Below are positions 1-7,946 of a DNA stretch of 64,000 bases, piece by piece. A model generated the notes under the pieces. It saw only the letters and a program-made list of their open reading frames with translations. It had not been told where the DNA came from and did not search any database. Position 1 is the stretch's first letter, and every line of letters starts with the position of its first letter. Source of the stretch: Tardiphaga robiniae. Lineage in GTDB: Bacteria > Pseudomonadota > Alphaproteobacteria > Rhizobiales > Xanthobacteraceae. A program made the translations under genes and the position numbers. Location: contig NZ_LVYV01000034.1 in the NCBI RefSeq assembly GCF_001618955.1, positions 372,001 to 436,000 of the forward strand, in the 5' to 3' direction.

Positions 1-677
1 AGGCCGTAATAGAGCAGATACATCATCCCCGCGACGGCGGCGAGCGCGGCACCGATCACGAAGGTCATGGAGATGGTGCGGTCGACATCGACACCGAGCA
101 GCGAGGCCATGGTCTGGTCCTGTTCGCAGGCGCGCATGTCGCGGCCGAGGCGCGTGCGGGCCACCAGCCAGGTGAATAGCGCCAGCAGCACGATGGTGGT
201 GATGACGACGATGATCTGGATGTTGGACAAGCGTACGGCGAAACCGTCGGCACCTTCGTGCAGCGTGTAGCCGCCGGTAATGATCGGCGGCACTGGCTTG
301 ACGCGGGCGCCCTGTGCGACCTGCGAGAAATTGGTCAGCACGAAAGACATGCCGATCGCCGACAGCATCGGCGCGAGACGGAAGGAATGGCGCAAGGGAC
401 GGTAGGCGATGCGCTCGATGGTCCAGCCGTAGAGCGAGGTAATCGCCATCGACACCAGCAGCACCAGCAGCAGGATCACCGGCACCGTGGTGAGGCCGAT
501 CGACACCAGGATGAGAAACGTGATCAGCGCGATGAAGCCGCCGATCATGAAGATGTCGCCATGGGCGAAATTGATCATGCCAACGATGCCGTAGACCATC
601 GTGTAGCCGATCGCGATCAGGCCATAGATGGAGCCGAGCACGAGACCGTTGATCAGTTGCTGGGCGAAATAATCCAT
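1..677 (-). CDS. livH: Branched-chain amino-acid ABC transporter permease LivH (3' part outside window)
   Basis: Inner-membrane permease of a LivHMGF-type branched-chain amino-acid or amide ABC importer. The frame opens with MDYFAQQLINGLVLGSIYGL, the typical LivH N-terminus, followed by the family-typical GYTMVYGIVGMINFAHGDIFM stretch at about residues 22-42, then hydrophobic segments and the ERIAYRPLR motif. About 225 codons are present and the gene runs off the left edge without a stop, so the C-terminus and the rest of the transporter (livM, livG, livF) lie outside. A palindrome at 709-725 lies in the presumed leader. The family is clear; the substrate cannot be read from the sequence. Confidence 0.93.
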   Translation of the reverse strand, partial: MDYFAQQLINGLVLGSIYGLIAIGYTMVYGIVGMINFAHGDIFMIGGFIALITFLILVSIGLTTVPVILLLVLLVSMAITSLYGWTIERIAYRPLRHSFRLAPMLSAIGMSFVLTNFSQVAQGARVKPVPPIITGGYTLHEGADGFAVRLSNIQIIVVITTIVLLALFTWLVARTRLGRDMRACEQDQTMASLLGVDVDRTISMTFVIGAALAAVAGMMYLLYYG

Positions 678-995
678 GCGCTGCCGGATTCGAGTGAGGC
701 GCCACCATGATCCGGCAGCCGGATCATTGCGTCGTTGTATCGTTTTCTAACAGCGGCCATTGGAGGCGGCAACAGGGGGCGATGCGGCTAAAGTAGCCTG
801 TACATGCTGTTTTTCGCGGCGATTGGCGTCCGTTCGCTTGCGCCGCAGCGCACACAAATCCGCGCCTTACTAGCGGCTGTTCCGGTGTCACAGTTGCGCC
901 GTGCAACGGCCTTGCAATCATCACGCGGGAACCGAAACGAACATCGAGGCCGCTCGTTGTCAGGCGTTGAATGGTTCAACACAGGAGATTGAAGA
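678..995. other. Intergenic region upstream of livH and the Q/G/P-rich gene
   Basis: About 318 bases separate the livH start (minus strand) from the small plus-strand gene at 996, so promoters for both should be here. A perfect palindrome (GATCCGGC, one central base, GCCGGATC) occupies 709-725, 32 bases ahead of the livH start codon, and could be an operator or leader hairpin. The open frames here on both strands overlap one another and have no convincing start, so I call no gene. Confidence 0.5.
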
Positions 996-1148
996 ATGTC
1001 CAATCAGAACCAGCAAAAGCCCGGTCAGCAGAAGCCAGGCCAGCAGAGCCAGAATCCGGGGCAGCAGGGCCAGAAGCCCGGCCAGCAGCAGGGCGGGGGT
1101 CAAAATCCTGGCCATGAGCAGGACCCGAGCCGGCAAGGCCAGAAATAG
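996..1148 (+). CDS. Small Gln/Gly/Pro-rich repetitive protein, 50 aa
   Basis: A 50-residue protein built almost entirely of Gln, Gly, Pro, Lys and Asn, with PGQQ-type units repeated at 3-5 residue intervals (NQQKPGQQKPGQQSQNPGQQ and onward) and ending DPSRQGQK. It starts with ATG at 996 after an AGGAGAT ribosome-binding site at about 983-989, and a hairpin terminator follows 56 bases after the stop. That complete arrangement makes a real gene likely despite the low complexity. It has no signal peptide, membrane segment or cysteine, and is probably disordered. Similar short proteins are, from memory, common in Bradyrhizobium relatives without assigned function; an RNA-binding or stress role would be speculation. 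Confidence 0.68.
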   Translation: MSNQNQQKPGQQKPGQQSQNPGQQGQKPGQQQGGGQNPGHEQDPSRQGQK

Positions 1149-1204
1149 GCCGCCAGGTCGACATCAATCGAGATTTGGGTCGTTCTCAGCGACCCATGTG
1201 GAAG

Positions 1205-1228
1205 GCCCCTCCGAAAGGCGGGGCTTTT
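1205..1228 (+). terminator. Rho-independent terminator of the Q/G/P-rich gene
   Basis: Arms GCCCCTCC (1205-1212) and GGCGGGGC (1217-1224) pair with one mismatch around a GAAA tetraloop and are followed by TTTT. It lies 56 bases after the small gene's stop codon. Confidence 0.75.
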
Positions 1229-1387
1229 CGTTTGGCGAGTGCTGATCGTATTCCGGGCCGCCGTTATCCCGGCAATTTTCGAATTAAGGTTACCAATTGG
1301 TTTACGTTGTCCGTCTGATTGAACGGGCGTTACGTCGGCGCAGGCGTGCGACTCCTGCGAGTCGCCGGCAGAGCGGTGGACGACGTC

Positions 1388-1984
1388 ATGGATCAGAGCA
1401 GCACAGACCAGGCCGGAGCCCATCAGGTTGGAACTCTCCAAGCTGGCACGTTCCAGACCTGGCGGATCAGCACGTTCACAGGCGCGCTGATCGCCTGCTA
1501 TTTCATCCCGACCTGGACGATCTTCGCGTTCCGCATCATGGTCTCGCCGATCCAGGGCTTCTATGAGCGGCCCAATATTTCACTGGCGCTGTTTCTCAGC
1601 GACTACATGCAATTTTCCAGCATGGGCACGGTGCGCTATGCGTGGCTGCTCGTCGTCGGCAAGCTGACGGTGGTTGCTTTCTTCACGGTATTCCTGGTGT
1701 TCATCACACGGCCGAAAATCCGCAAGACGGGCGGCTGCGACGAGGCGTTGATGATGGCGCTTGGCATCGGCGGCGCGATCTCGTTCGCCAGCATGATGAT
1801 GGCATCGAAAGTCGGCGAGATCGTCGCGATGCGGCTGCACATCACAGAATTGCTGCTGCTGCTGGGCACCGCGGTGTTGATGGCGATCGAGCCGCCGCTG
1901 CGCCGCGAAGCGGCGCAGGAGCTTGACCCCGGGCAACCGGGCAACGCAGCCAACGACACACAGCTTCTGCAAAAAGTCGCCTAG
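1388..1984 (+). CDS. Unknown four-helix membrane protein, 198 aa
   Basis: I do not recognise this family. The product starts MDQSSTDQAGAHQ, has a hydrophilic N-terminal tail of about 25 residues, and then four likely membrane segments: around residues 31-50 (GALIACYFIPTWTIFAF), 80-105 (AWLLVVGKLTVVAFFTVFLVF), 117-137 (MMALGIGGAISFASMMM) and 148-164 (ELLLLLGTAVLMAI), ending in a polar tail. The frame is open upstream to 1319, but the ATG at 1388 leaves out an Arg-rich stretch that looks non-coding; neither start has a good ribosome-binding site. A palindrome ACCAATTGGT lies upstream at 1292-1301. The stop codon forms the first three bases of a palindromic repeat. No enzymatic motif is visible. 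Confidence 0.6.
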   Translation: MDQSSTDQAGAHQVGTLQAGTFQTWRISTFTGALIACYFIPTWTIFAFRIMVSPIQGFYERPNISLALFLSDYMQFSSMGTVRYAWLLVVGKLTVVAFFTVFLVFITRPKIRKTGGCDEALMMALGIGGAISFASMMMASKVGEIVAMRLHITELLLLLGTAVLMAIEPPLRREAAQELDPGQPGNAANDTQLLQKVA

Positions 1985-2086
1985 AGCCTTTTCGGTTTTG
2001 ATAGAATCAGAACCGAGGCTCTAGCTCTTTGTTTTGACGCGTTTTCTTGACGCGAACCGGTACCCACTTCGCTGGAAAACGCTCTA
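1982..2086. repeat. Double-hairpin intergenic palindromic repeat between convergent genes
   Basis: The first hairpin has arms TAGAGCCT (1982-1989) and AGGCTCTA, with a second inner pair CGGTTTTGAT / ATCAGAACCG. The second half has arms GCGTTTTC and GAAAACGC and ends CTCTAG. This sequence type is, from memory, a dispersed repeat in Bradyrhizobium-group genomes. Its first bases are the stop codon of the membrane protein and its last bases are the stop codon of pcaC, so it fills exactly the gap between two convergent genes and probably acts as a bidirectional terminator. Confidence 0.75.
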
Positions 2087-2473
2087 GATAGCGAGCCCGA
2101 GCTCTTTAATGATCGCGCCGGCTTCCTTGGTCGCGTGATTGGCCGCCGGGACGCCGCAATAGATCGCTTGCTGCAACAAGATTTCCTTGATGTCGTCAGG
2201 TGTGAAGCCGCCTTCAGTGAGGGCGGCGCGCACATGCATGCGGAATTCGTCCCAATGTCCAAGCGCCAGCATGGTGCCGATCACCAATACGCGGCGCGTG
2301 CGATCATCGAAATGCGGCCGCGTCCAGATCTCGCCCCAGGCGTAGCGGCTGATCAGGTCGAGAAAATCCGCATTGAATGCGTTCTTGCCGGCGGCCGATT
2401 TGTCGACCCAGGCATTGCCGAGAACCTTGCGGCGTTTTGCGGTGCCTTCGGCGGCGCGCTGTTGCTCGTCCAT
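2084..2473 (-). CDS. pcaC: 4-carboxymuconolactone decarboxylase
   Basis: Decarboxylates gamma-carboxymuconolactone to beta-ketoadipate enol-lactone in the protocatechuate branch of the beta-ketoadipate pathway (cytosolic). The 129-residue product has the usual length and the CMD-domain pattern: NADFLDLISRYAWGEIWTRP near residues 34-53, then ALGHWDEFRMHVRAALTEGG and DIKEILLQQAIYCGVPAANH near 70-113. It is the last gene of pcaB-pcaD-pcaC, starting 13 bases after pcaD. Its TAG stop is the edge of a palindromic repeat. AhpD-type peroxidases share the fold but carry a CxxC motif that is absent here, and the operon supports PcaC. Confidence 0.93.
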   Translation of the reverse strand: MDEQQRAAEGTAKRRKVLGNAWVDKSAAGKNAFNADFLDLISRYAWGEIWTRPHFDDRTRRVLVIGTMLALGHWDEFRMHVRAALTEGGFTPDDIKEILLQQAIYCGVPAANHATKEAGAIIKELGLAI

Positions 2474-2486
2474 CTTAGGTCTCCGT

Positions 2487-3266
2487 TCAGCGCTGCGTCA
2501 GGAAGCCAACTACGGCGTCAGTGAAGGCGTAGGGCTGTTCGACGTTCGAGATGTGTGCGGCGTCCAAAAGCGTCATGCTCGCGCCGGGGATGTTGCTGCG
2601 AATCAGTTCACCAGCCGCAACCGGTGTTGCGTTGTCCTGACGGCCGGCGATCACCAGCGTTGGGCTTTTGATCTTGGGCAGCAGCGCGCGCTGATCGAGC
2701 GTGCTCAGCGCCTCGCAGGCAGCAAGATAGCCTTCGACCGGTGAGGCGATCAGCATCGCCTTCATCTTCGCGGTGGTCTCGGGCTCGCGCTCGCGGAAGT
2801 CGGCGGTGAGCCAGCCGCCGATGACGGCATCGGCCACCGCGGCGAGGCCACCCTCACGCACCGCCTTGATGCGGTTGTGCCAATTGGTTGGATCCGGATA
2901 GTAGCAGCTGGTGTTGGCCAGGATGATCTTGTTGAAACGCTCAGGCGCGTTGGCGCCTAACCACTGGCCGACCATGCCGCCCATCGACAACCCGCACCAA
3001 TGCACCTTATCGATGTTGAGGTCGTCGAGGATCGCCAGCACGTCCTTGCCATAGCGCTCCATCGAGGTCGGGCCGTTCATGCCGGACTTGCCGTGGCCGC
3101 GCCGATCGTAGCGGATCACACGAAACAGCTTTGTCAGCGCCGGCATCTGCGGCTCCCACATCGCCATGGTGCAGCCGAGCGAATTCGACATCATCAGCGT
3201 CGGCCCGCTGTCGCGGCCCTCCACGGAGACATTCAGCAGGCAGCCGTCGGCGTCGATCATGGGCAT
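2487..3266 (-). CDS. pcaD: 3-oxoadipate enol-lactonase
   Basis: Alpha/beta hydrolase (259 aa) that opens beta-ketoadipate enol-lactone to beta-ketoadipate. The nucleophile elbow GLSMG is at about residues 92-96 (Ser94). An acid residue follows in AGRQDNATPV and the catalytic His lies in DAAHISNVEQP near the C-terminus, and DRRGHGKS is typical of the family. The frame is open far upstream into pcaB, but the ATG at 3266, after a GGGAGA ribosome-binding site, gives the normal length. It starts 23 bases after pcaB and is followed by pcaC, so the three genes form an operon. No pcaHG or pcaQ genes are present in the window. Confidence 0.94.
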   Translation of the reverse strand: MPMIDADGCLLNVSVEGRDSGPTLMMSNSLGCTMAMWEPQMPALTKLFRVIRYDRRGHGKSGMNGPTSMERYGKDVLAILDDLNIDKVHWCGLSMGGMVGQWLGANAPERFNKIILANTSCYYPDPTNWHNRIKAVREGGLAAVADAVIGGWLTADFREREPETTAKMKAMLIASPVEGYLAACEALSTLDQRALLPKIKSPTLVIAGRQDNATPVAAGELIRSNIPGASMTLLDAAHISNVEQPYAFTDAVVGFLTQR

Positions 3267-3289
3267 GGTGGGTCTCCCGCGTTTCTTTA

Positions 3290-4639
3290 TTACTTGAGTG
3301 AGGCGAGCATACGGTCGATCAGGGCCTGCGAGACACCCTGATAGTCCATCGGCTCGAACAATTTGGCGATGGCGGCGGCGTTGAGCTGCGCGCTGACCCT
3401 GGGATCGGCCGTGAGAATATCGCGCAGATGTTTCTTCTCGGCGACGGCGCGCTTGGTGGCGGCCTCGACCAGATGATGGGCGTCGCTCTTGCCGAGCTTT
3501 TCGGCGAGCGCAAAGGTCACGGCTTCCGCCATGATCAGCCCATGCGTCGTGTCGAGATTGAGGCGCATCCTGATGGCATCGACTTCGAGCCCTTCGGCGA
3601 TGTCGACGACAGCGGCGAGGGCACCGGAGGTTACCAGCAACAGCGTCGGCAGCGTCGGCCATTCCGCGTGCCACGGTCCGGCGCTGCGTTCGTGATCCTG
3701 GATCTGCGCGGCAAAGATCGTTGCAGCCAGATTCGGAGCCATGGTCGCGGCGCCAAGCGCGGAAGCCGATGCCACGGGGTTGCGCTTGTGCGGCATTGTC
3801 GAGGAGCCGCCGCGGCCTTCACTGGACGGTTCGAACGCTTCGCCGACATCCGTCTGCATCATCAGCGAGACGTCACGGGCGATCTTGCCGCAACTGCCGG
3901 ACAGGATCGCCAGCACTGAAGCCACTTCGGCGATACGGTCGCGATGGGTGTGCCACGGCGCATCGGGTAGCGGCAGCTGCAGCTCCTTGGCGAGTTGCGC
4001 TGCAACGATGAGGCCCTTGTCGCCGAGCGCAGCCAGCGTGCCGGCGGCGCCGCCGAATTGCAGTGCGAGGCCTTCGGCGTGCAATCGCTTCAGGCGCAGG
4101 CGCGAGCGGTGCAGTGCCGACGCATATTCAGCAAGCTTCAGCCCGAACGGCATCGGCAGCGCATGCTGCAGCCAGGTGCGGGCGACCACGGCGGTTTTGC
4201 GGTGCTTGATCGCAAGCGCTGCAAAGCCGGCGATGGCGCGGTCGAGATCCGCGAGCAGGGCGTCGATCGCGGCGCGCAGGCCGAGCATGGTTGCGCTGTC
4301 GATGACGTCCTGACTGGTGGCGCCCCAATGCACGTAGCGCGCGGCCTCTGCATCGGCCTTCGCCACTTTGGCGGTGAGCGTCTTGACCAGCGGAATTGCG
4401 AGGTTGCCGGAGCGGGTAGCCGCCTCGGCCAATGCGGCCAGATCGAATTGGTCGGCTTTGCAGGCGGCCTCGATGGCCGTCACGGCGCTGGCGGGAATCA
4501 CCCCGACTGCGGCCTCGGCCCGCGCCAGTGCGGCTTCGAAGTCCAGCATGTGCTGCAAATGGGCGGTATCATCGCAAACCGCGCGCATCGCGGGGCTCGA
4601 CAACAAGGGCGCCAGCAAAGGGGACAGGGATGTGCTCAT
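3290..4639 (-). CDS. pcaB: 3-carboxy-cis,cis-muconate cycloisomerase
   Basis: Fumarase/aspartase-superfamily enzyme (449 aa) that lactonises 3-carboxy-cis,cis-muconate to gamma-carboxymuconolactone. The superfamily signature GGSSTMPHKRNP lies near residues 277-288, and the N-terminal FEAALARAEAAVGVIP stretch and the C-terminal all-helical domain are as expected. It is the first gene of the pcaBDC operon, with its promoter presumably in the 210-base gap shared with divergent coxG. Adenylosuccinate lyase is a paralogue, but adjacency to pcaD and pcaC settles the call. Confidence 0.94.
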   Translation of the reverse strand: MSTSLSPLLAPLLSSPAMRAVCDDTAHLQHMLDFEAALARAEAAVGVIPASAVTAIEAACKADQFDLAALAEAATRSGNLAIPLVKTLTAKVAKADAEAARYVHWGATSQDVIDSATMLGLRAAIDALLADLDRAIAGFAALAIKHRKTAVVARTWLQHALPMPFGLKLAEYASALHRSRLRLKRLHAEGLALQFGGAAGTLAALGDKGLIVAAQLAKELQLPLPDAPWHTHRDRIAEVASVLAILSGSCGKIARDVSLMMQTDVGEAFEPSSEGRGGSSTMPHKRNPVASASALGAATMAPNLAATIFAAQIQDHERSAGPWHAEWPTLPTLLLVTSGALAAVVDIAEGLEVDAIRMRLNLDTTHGLIMAEAVTFALAEKLGKSDAHHLVEAATKRAVAEKKHLRDILTADPRVSAQLNAAAIAKLFEPMDYQGVSQALIDRMLASLK

Positions 4640-4849
4640 CTGTGCGGGACCCTAACCATTCCGGCGAGAGTCTGCCAATCCCCCGGCAATCCCCTTGCCG
4701 CCGTCGCCTGTTGCATTGCGAATAGGCATCGCCCCATCCCGCCGGACGGTCTTTCCTTTGCGCCGTCCGTACATTACTTGGGATTGGGGGCAATCCCTTG
4801 GGGATGACAGCCTCAATTCCGGACGGCGACAAATTCAGGAGACAGACCC
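4640..4849. promoter_or_regulatory. Divergent promoter region between pcaB and coxG with a G-rich hairpin
   Basis: This 210-base gap must hold the start signals of both the pca operon (minus) and coxG (plus). A hairpin with arms GGGATTG (4780-4786) and CAATCCC (4791-4797) and a GGGG loop lies 53 bases before coxG. A looser inverted repeat, GGACGG/CCGTCC, is at about 4744-4768. No clear sigma-70 hexamer pair stands out. Confidence 0.4.
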
Positions 4850-5296
4850 ATGGCCATGACGATGAGCGGTGAAGTCCAGCTTGCCGCGCCCCGCGACGTG
4901 GTATGGGGAAAGCTCAATGACCCCGCAGTGCTGAAGGCCTGCATCCCGGGCTGCGAAGAGCTCGAGACCACAGAGGAAGGCGGCTTTCGTGCCACCGCCA
5001 AGATCAAGGTCGGCCCGGTTTCCGCCCGCTTCAAGGGCAAGGTCACGCTGAGCGATCTCGATCCGCCCAACGGCTACAAGATCACCGGTGAAGGCGAGGG
5101 CGGCGTAGCCGGGTTCGCCAAGGGCGGCGCTGTCGTCGGCCTGACCGACAAGGATGGCGGCACGCTCTTGACCTACAACGTCGAGGCCCAGATCGGCGGC
5201 AAGCTGGCCCAGCTCGGCCAGCGCCTGATCAACGGCTCGGCCAAGAAGATTGCCGACGAGTTCTTCTCGAACTTTGCCAAGGCCGTTCAGGGCTAG
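4850..5296 (+). CDS. coxG: CoxG-type SRPBCC protein (CO dehydrogenase subunit G)
   Basis: A 148-residue SRPBCC/CoxG-domain protein, with the family pattern MSGEVQLAAPRDVVWGKLND at the N-terminus, then DPAVLKACIPGCE and GKVTLSDLDPPNGYKITGEG. CoxG proteins accompany aerobic CO dehydrogenases and related molybdenum hydroxylases; work on CoxG points to membrane or quinone association of the enzyme. Full-length members often carry a C-terminal membrane-anchoring helix, whereas this one ends soon after the SRPBCC domain (FFSNFAKAVQG), so anchoring is not evident. It heads the cox-like cluster and is separated from coxS by 172 bases containing a likely promoter. Confidence 0.88.
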   Translation: MAMTMSGEVQLAAPRDVVWGKLNDPAVLKACIPGCEELETTEEGGFRATAKIKVGPVSARFKGKVTLSDLDPPNGYKITGEGEGGVAGFAKGGAVVGLTDKDGGTLLTYNVEAQIGGKLAQLGQRLINGSAKKIADEFFSNFAKAVQG

Positions 5297-5375
5297 GCTT
5301 TGACTATCCGATGGCGGCGATCAAGTGTTCTTGATACCGCGCTAAAAACGCACCGGAGACCGTCCCGACTTGAGG

Positions 5376-5404
5376 TTGCTCATTGCCGGGATGGGCCATA
5401 TTAT
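5376..5404 (+). promoter_or_regulatory. Candidate sigma-70 promoter upstream of coxS
   Basis: A -35-like TTGCTC (5376-5381) and a -10 TATTAT (5399-5404, five of six consensus bases) are separated by 17 bases. They lie about 65 bases before the coxS start in an AT-richer patch. An inverted repeat TCAAG-TGTT-CTTGA is upstream at 5321-5334. The -35 match is weak. Confidence 0.4.
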
Positions 5405-5468
5405 GCATTTGGAATGATTTTAATGACCGTTCAGCCACGCAATGGCAGTGCGGACCAAGAGAGTGCAT

Positions 5469-5954
5469 ATGGCCAAAATCTCGATGATCGTGAACGGCAA
5501 TCCCGTCACCGGCAATATCGATCCGCGCACATTGCTGGTGCAGTTTCTGCGTGAGAATCTGCGGCTCACCGGCACCCATGTGGGTTGCGACACGTCGCAA
5601 TGCGGCGCCTGCGTTGTGCATCTCGATGGCAAGGCCGTGAAGTCCTGCACCACGCTCGCTGTCATGGCCGATGGCCACGAGGTGAAGACCATCGAAGGTC
5701 TCGCAGCCGATGGCGCGCCGCTGCATCCGATGCAGGAAGCGTTTCGCGAGCATCACGGTCTGCAGTGCGGCTTCTGCACTCCCGGTATGATCATGACCGC
5801 GGTGGACCTCGTGCATCGCAAGGGCCATGATCTCTCGGATCACCTGATCCGCGAAGAACTCGAAGGCAATCTCTGTCGCTGCACCGGTTATCAGAACATC
5901 GTGGCGTCGATCGCAGCCGGCGCCAAGGCGATGGAAAAATCCGATCTGGCTTAA
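5469..5954 (+). CDS. coxS: 2Fe-2S small subunit of a molybdenum hydroxylase (CoxS-like)
   Basis: Electron-transfer subunit (161 aa) of a xanthine dehydrogenase/CO dehydrogenase-family enzyme. The plant-type 2Fe-2S ligands are Cys40, Cys45, Cys48 and Cys60. The second cluster's ligands are Cys100 and Cys103 (QCGFCTPGM) and Cys136 and Cys138 (NLCRCTGY), so both clusters are intact. The ATG at 5469 ([10 protein letters not shown]) gives the family-typical N-terminus; an upstream in-frame start at 5442 adds only nine residues. The next gene, after 80 bases, is coxM, and the catalytic large subunit that should accompany these two is not in the window. Confidence 0.93.
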   Translation: MAKISMIVNGNPVTGNIDPRTLLVQFLRENLRLTGTHVGCDTSQCGACVVHLDGKAVKSCTTLAVMADGHEVKTIEGLAADGAPLHPMQEAFREHHGLQCGFCTPGMIMTAVDLVHRKGHDLSDHLIREELEGNLCRCTGYQNIVASIAAGAKAMEKSDLA

Positions 5955-6034
5955 AGGTCGCTCGCCTAACGACGCATAATGATAATCGCGCAGCGCGATC
6001 CCTCGGGATCGCAAGACGATCCCAGGGATTACCT

Positions 6035-6841
6035 ATGTACGAATTCAAATATCATCGTCCGTCGACCGTGCGGCAGGCCGCCAATCTCCTCATCAAGAAC
6101 GAAGACGCGAAGCTGATCGCCGGAGGCCATACGCTGGTGCCGGTCATGAAGCAGCGTCTGGCCGCGCCGCCGCACATCATCGATCTCTCGCATATCGAGG
6201 GTGTCGACGGCATCGAGATGAAAGGCCGTTCACTGGTGATTGGCGCGCTAGCCAAGCATGCCGCTGTCGCGTCATCGCCGATCGTTGGCGAAGCCATTCC
6301 GGCACTGGCCGAACTCGCCGGCCTGATCGGCGATCCTGCTGTGCGTCACAAGGGCACCATCGGTGGTTCGCTCGCCAACAACGATCCGACCGCGGACTAT
6401 CCTGCAGCCGTAATGGCGCTCGGCGCCATCATCACCACCAACAAGCGCAAGCTGAAGCCGGAAGAGTTCTTCCAGGGCCTGTTCACCACGGCCTTGGAAG
6501 CCGACGAGATCATCACCAAGGTCGCTTTCCCGGTGCCGAAGAAGGCCGCCTATATCAAGTTCCGCAACCAGGCCTCGCGCTACGCGCTGGTCGGTGTGTT
6601 CGTGGCGCGTCTGCCTTCGGGCGTGCGGGTCACGGTCACCGGTGCAGGCTCGGACGGCGTGTTCCGCGTCGAGGAGTACGAGGCTGCGTTGCAGAAGCGG
6701 TTCTCGCCAAAGGCGCTGGACGGGCTTACGGTGCCGGCCGAAGGCCTCAACAGCGATCTCCATGGTAGCGCCGAATATCGCGCGCATCTGATCGGCGTGT
6801 TGGCCAAGCGCGCGGTCGAAGCCGCCAACAACCGGGCCTGA
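6035..6841 (+). CDS. coxM: FAD-binding medium subunit of a molybdenum hydroxylase (CoxM-like)
   Basis: FAD subunit (268 aa), slightly shorter than the usual 280-290. It begins MYEFKYHRPSTVRQA and has both FAD-binding motifs of the family: IAGGHTLVPVMK near residues 28-39 and TIGGSLANNDPTADYP near 109-124. The C-terminal CO_deh_flav_C region follows from about residue 165. It should pass electrons from the 2Fe-2S subunit to quinone or another acceptor. The 80-base gap before it carries a small perfect hairpin (5995-6012) but no remnant of a large-subunit gene. Confidence 0.92.
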   Translation: MYEFKYHRPSTVRQAANLLIKNEDAKLIAGGHTLVPVMKQRLAAPPHIIDLSHIEGVDGIEMKGRSLVIGALAKHAAVASSPIVGEAIPALAELAGLIGDPAVRHKGTIGGSLANNDPTADYPAAVMALGAIITTNKRKLKPEEFFQGLFTTALEADEIITKVAFPVPKKAAYIKFRNQASRYALVGVFVARLPSGVRVTVTGAGSDGVFRVEEYEAALQKRFSPKALDGLTVPAEGLNSDLHGSAEYRAHLIGVLAKRAVEAANNRA

Positions 6842-6879
6842 TATTTGTCAGGTCCGCACTTTTCCGGATTGGTTCTCTC

Positions 6880-7791
6880 ATGACTAAGCCATCGGCGCTC
6901 CCCACTTCCGTCGATGGCATGCTGGAATTGCTGACATCGCGCGGTTATCTCGCTGAGCGATCGCTGGCGACGGTGACCTATCTGTCGCTAAAGATGGGCC
7001 GGCCGCTGTTCCTCGAAGGCGAGGCCGGCGTCGGCAAGACCGAGATCGCCAAGGTGCTGTCGGCCGCGCTTGGCCGCAAGCTGATCCGGCTGCAGTGCTA
7101 TGAAGGTCTCGATGTCTCGTCCGCTGTCTATGAGTGGAACAGCGCCTCGCAGATGATCGCGATCCGGCTGGCGGAAGCTGCCGGCGATACCGACCGTGAT
7201 CAGCTAGCCAGCGACATCTTCGCCGAGCGCTATCTGATCAAGCGTCCGCTCCTGCAGGCGCTGGAGCCGGATGTGAATGGTGCGCCTGTCTTGCTGATCG
7301 ACGAACTCGATCGTGCGGACGAGGCATTTGAAGCCTATCTTCTCGAGATCCTTAGCGACTTCCAGGTGACGATCCCCGAGCTCGGCACGGTCAAGGCGCC
7401 GGCGCCGCCCATCGTCATCGTCACATCGAACCGCACCCGCGAGATTCACGACGCGCTGAAGCGGCGCTGTCTGTATCACTGGGTCGACTATCCCAACGCC
7501 GAGCGCGAACTCGCCATCGTCAAGTCGCGCGTGCCGGGCATTTCCGCCAAGCTCTCGCAGCAGGTGGTGAAGTTCGTACAGGCGCTGCGCGACCAGGATT
7601 TCTACAAGTCGCCAGGCGTTGCCGAGACGCTGGACTGGGCGACCGCGTTGACTGAACTCGATGCCCGCTCGCTGACGCCGCAGGTGGTGGGCGATACGCT
7701 GGGCGCGCTGTTGAAGTATCAGGACGACATTCAGCGCATGCAGGGCGATGCGCTGGCGAAGGTGATCAAGGAAGCGACGAGCGACACCTAA
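6880..7791 (+). CDS. coxD: MoxR-family AAA+ ATPase (CoxD-like)
   Basis: Cytosolic AAA+ chaperone (303 aa) of the MoxR family. Walker A is GEAGVGKT at residues 47-54, Walker B is LLIDELDRAD near residues 140-149, and a sensor-1 VTSNRTREI follows. In the cox system of Oligotropha, CoxD is needed to mature the CuSMo centre of the large subunit, working with the VWA protein CoxE. Here it is likewise followed by a VWA protein, but a dispersed repeat of about 140 bases is inserted between the two. The function with an unknown large subunit is inferred from family and order. Confidence 0.92.
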   Translation: MTKPSALPTSVDGMLELLTSRGYLAERSLATVTYLSLKMGRPLFLEGEAGVGKTEIAKVLSAALGRKLIRLQCYEGLDVSSAVYEWNSASQMIAIRLAEAAGDTDRDQLASDIFAERYLIKRPLLQALEPDVNGAPVLLIDELDRADEAFEAYLLEILSDFQVTIPELGTVKAPAPPIVIVTSNRTREIHDALKRRCLYHWVDYPNAERELAIVKSRVPGISAKLSQQVVKFVQALRDQDFYKSPGVAETLDWATALTELDARSLTPQVVGDTLGALLKYQDDIQRMQGDALAKVIKEATSDT

Positions 7792-7796
7792 CACGC

Positions 7797-7935
7797 TCGT
7801 CGTTCCGGGGCGACGCACTTGCGTCGAACCCGGAACCTCGTGATGTTCATCGTGCAAAACATCTCGGGATTCCCCGCCACTCCAATTGGAGTGGCTGAGG
7901 TTCGTACGCGAAGGCGCGTACGCCCCGGAATGACA
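7797..7935. repeat. Dispersed palindromic repeat between coxD and coxE
   Basis: Outer arms TCGTCGTTCCGGGGCG (7797-7812) and CGCCCCGGAATGACA (7921-7935) are inverted, with inner inverted segments such as CCACTCCAATTGGAGTGG. This is, from memory, a common Bradyrhizobium-group intergenic repeat; a fragment of the same arm occurs near 48257-48272. The right arm ends 11 bases before the coxE start. Confidence 0.75.
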
Positions 7936-7946
7936 GAGGGACAAGA

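Noticed and set aside
3267-3674. N-terminal extension of PcaD
   Set aside because: The extra residues read across the 3' part of pcaB in another frame and do not match any hydrolase; the ATG at 3266 has the ribosome-binding site.
5297-6034. Remnant of a CO dehydrogenase large subunit in the coxG-coxS or coxS-coxM gaps
   Set aside because: The two gaps (172 and 80 bases) contain no stretch resembling large-subunit motifs in any frame, so no pseudogene is called.
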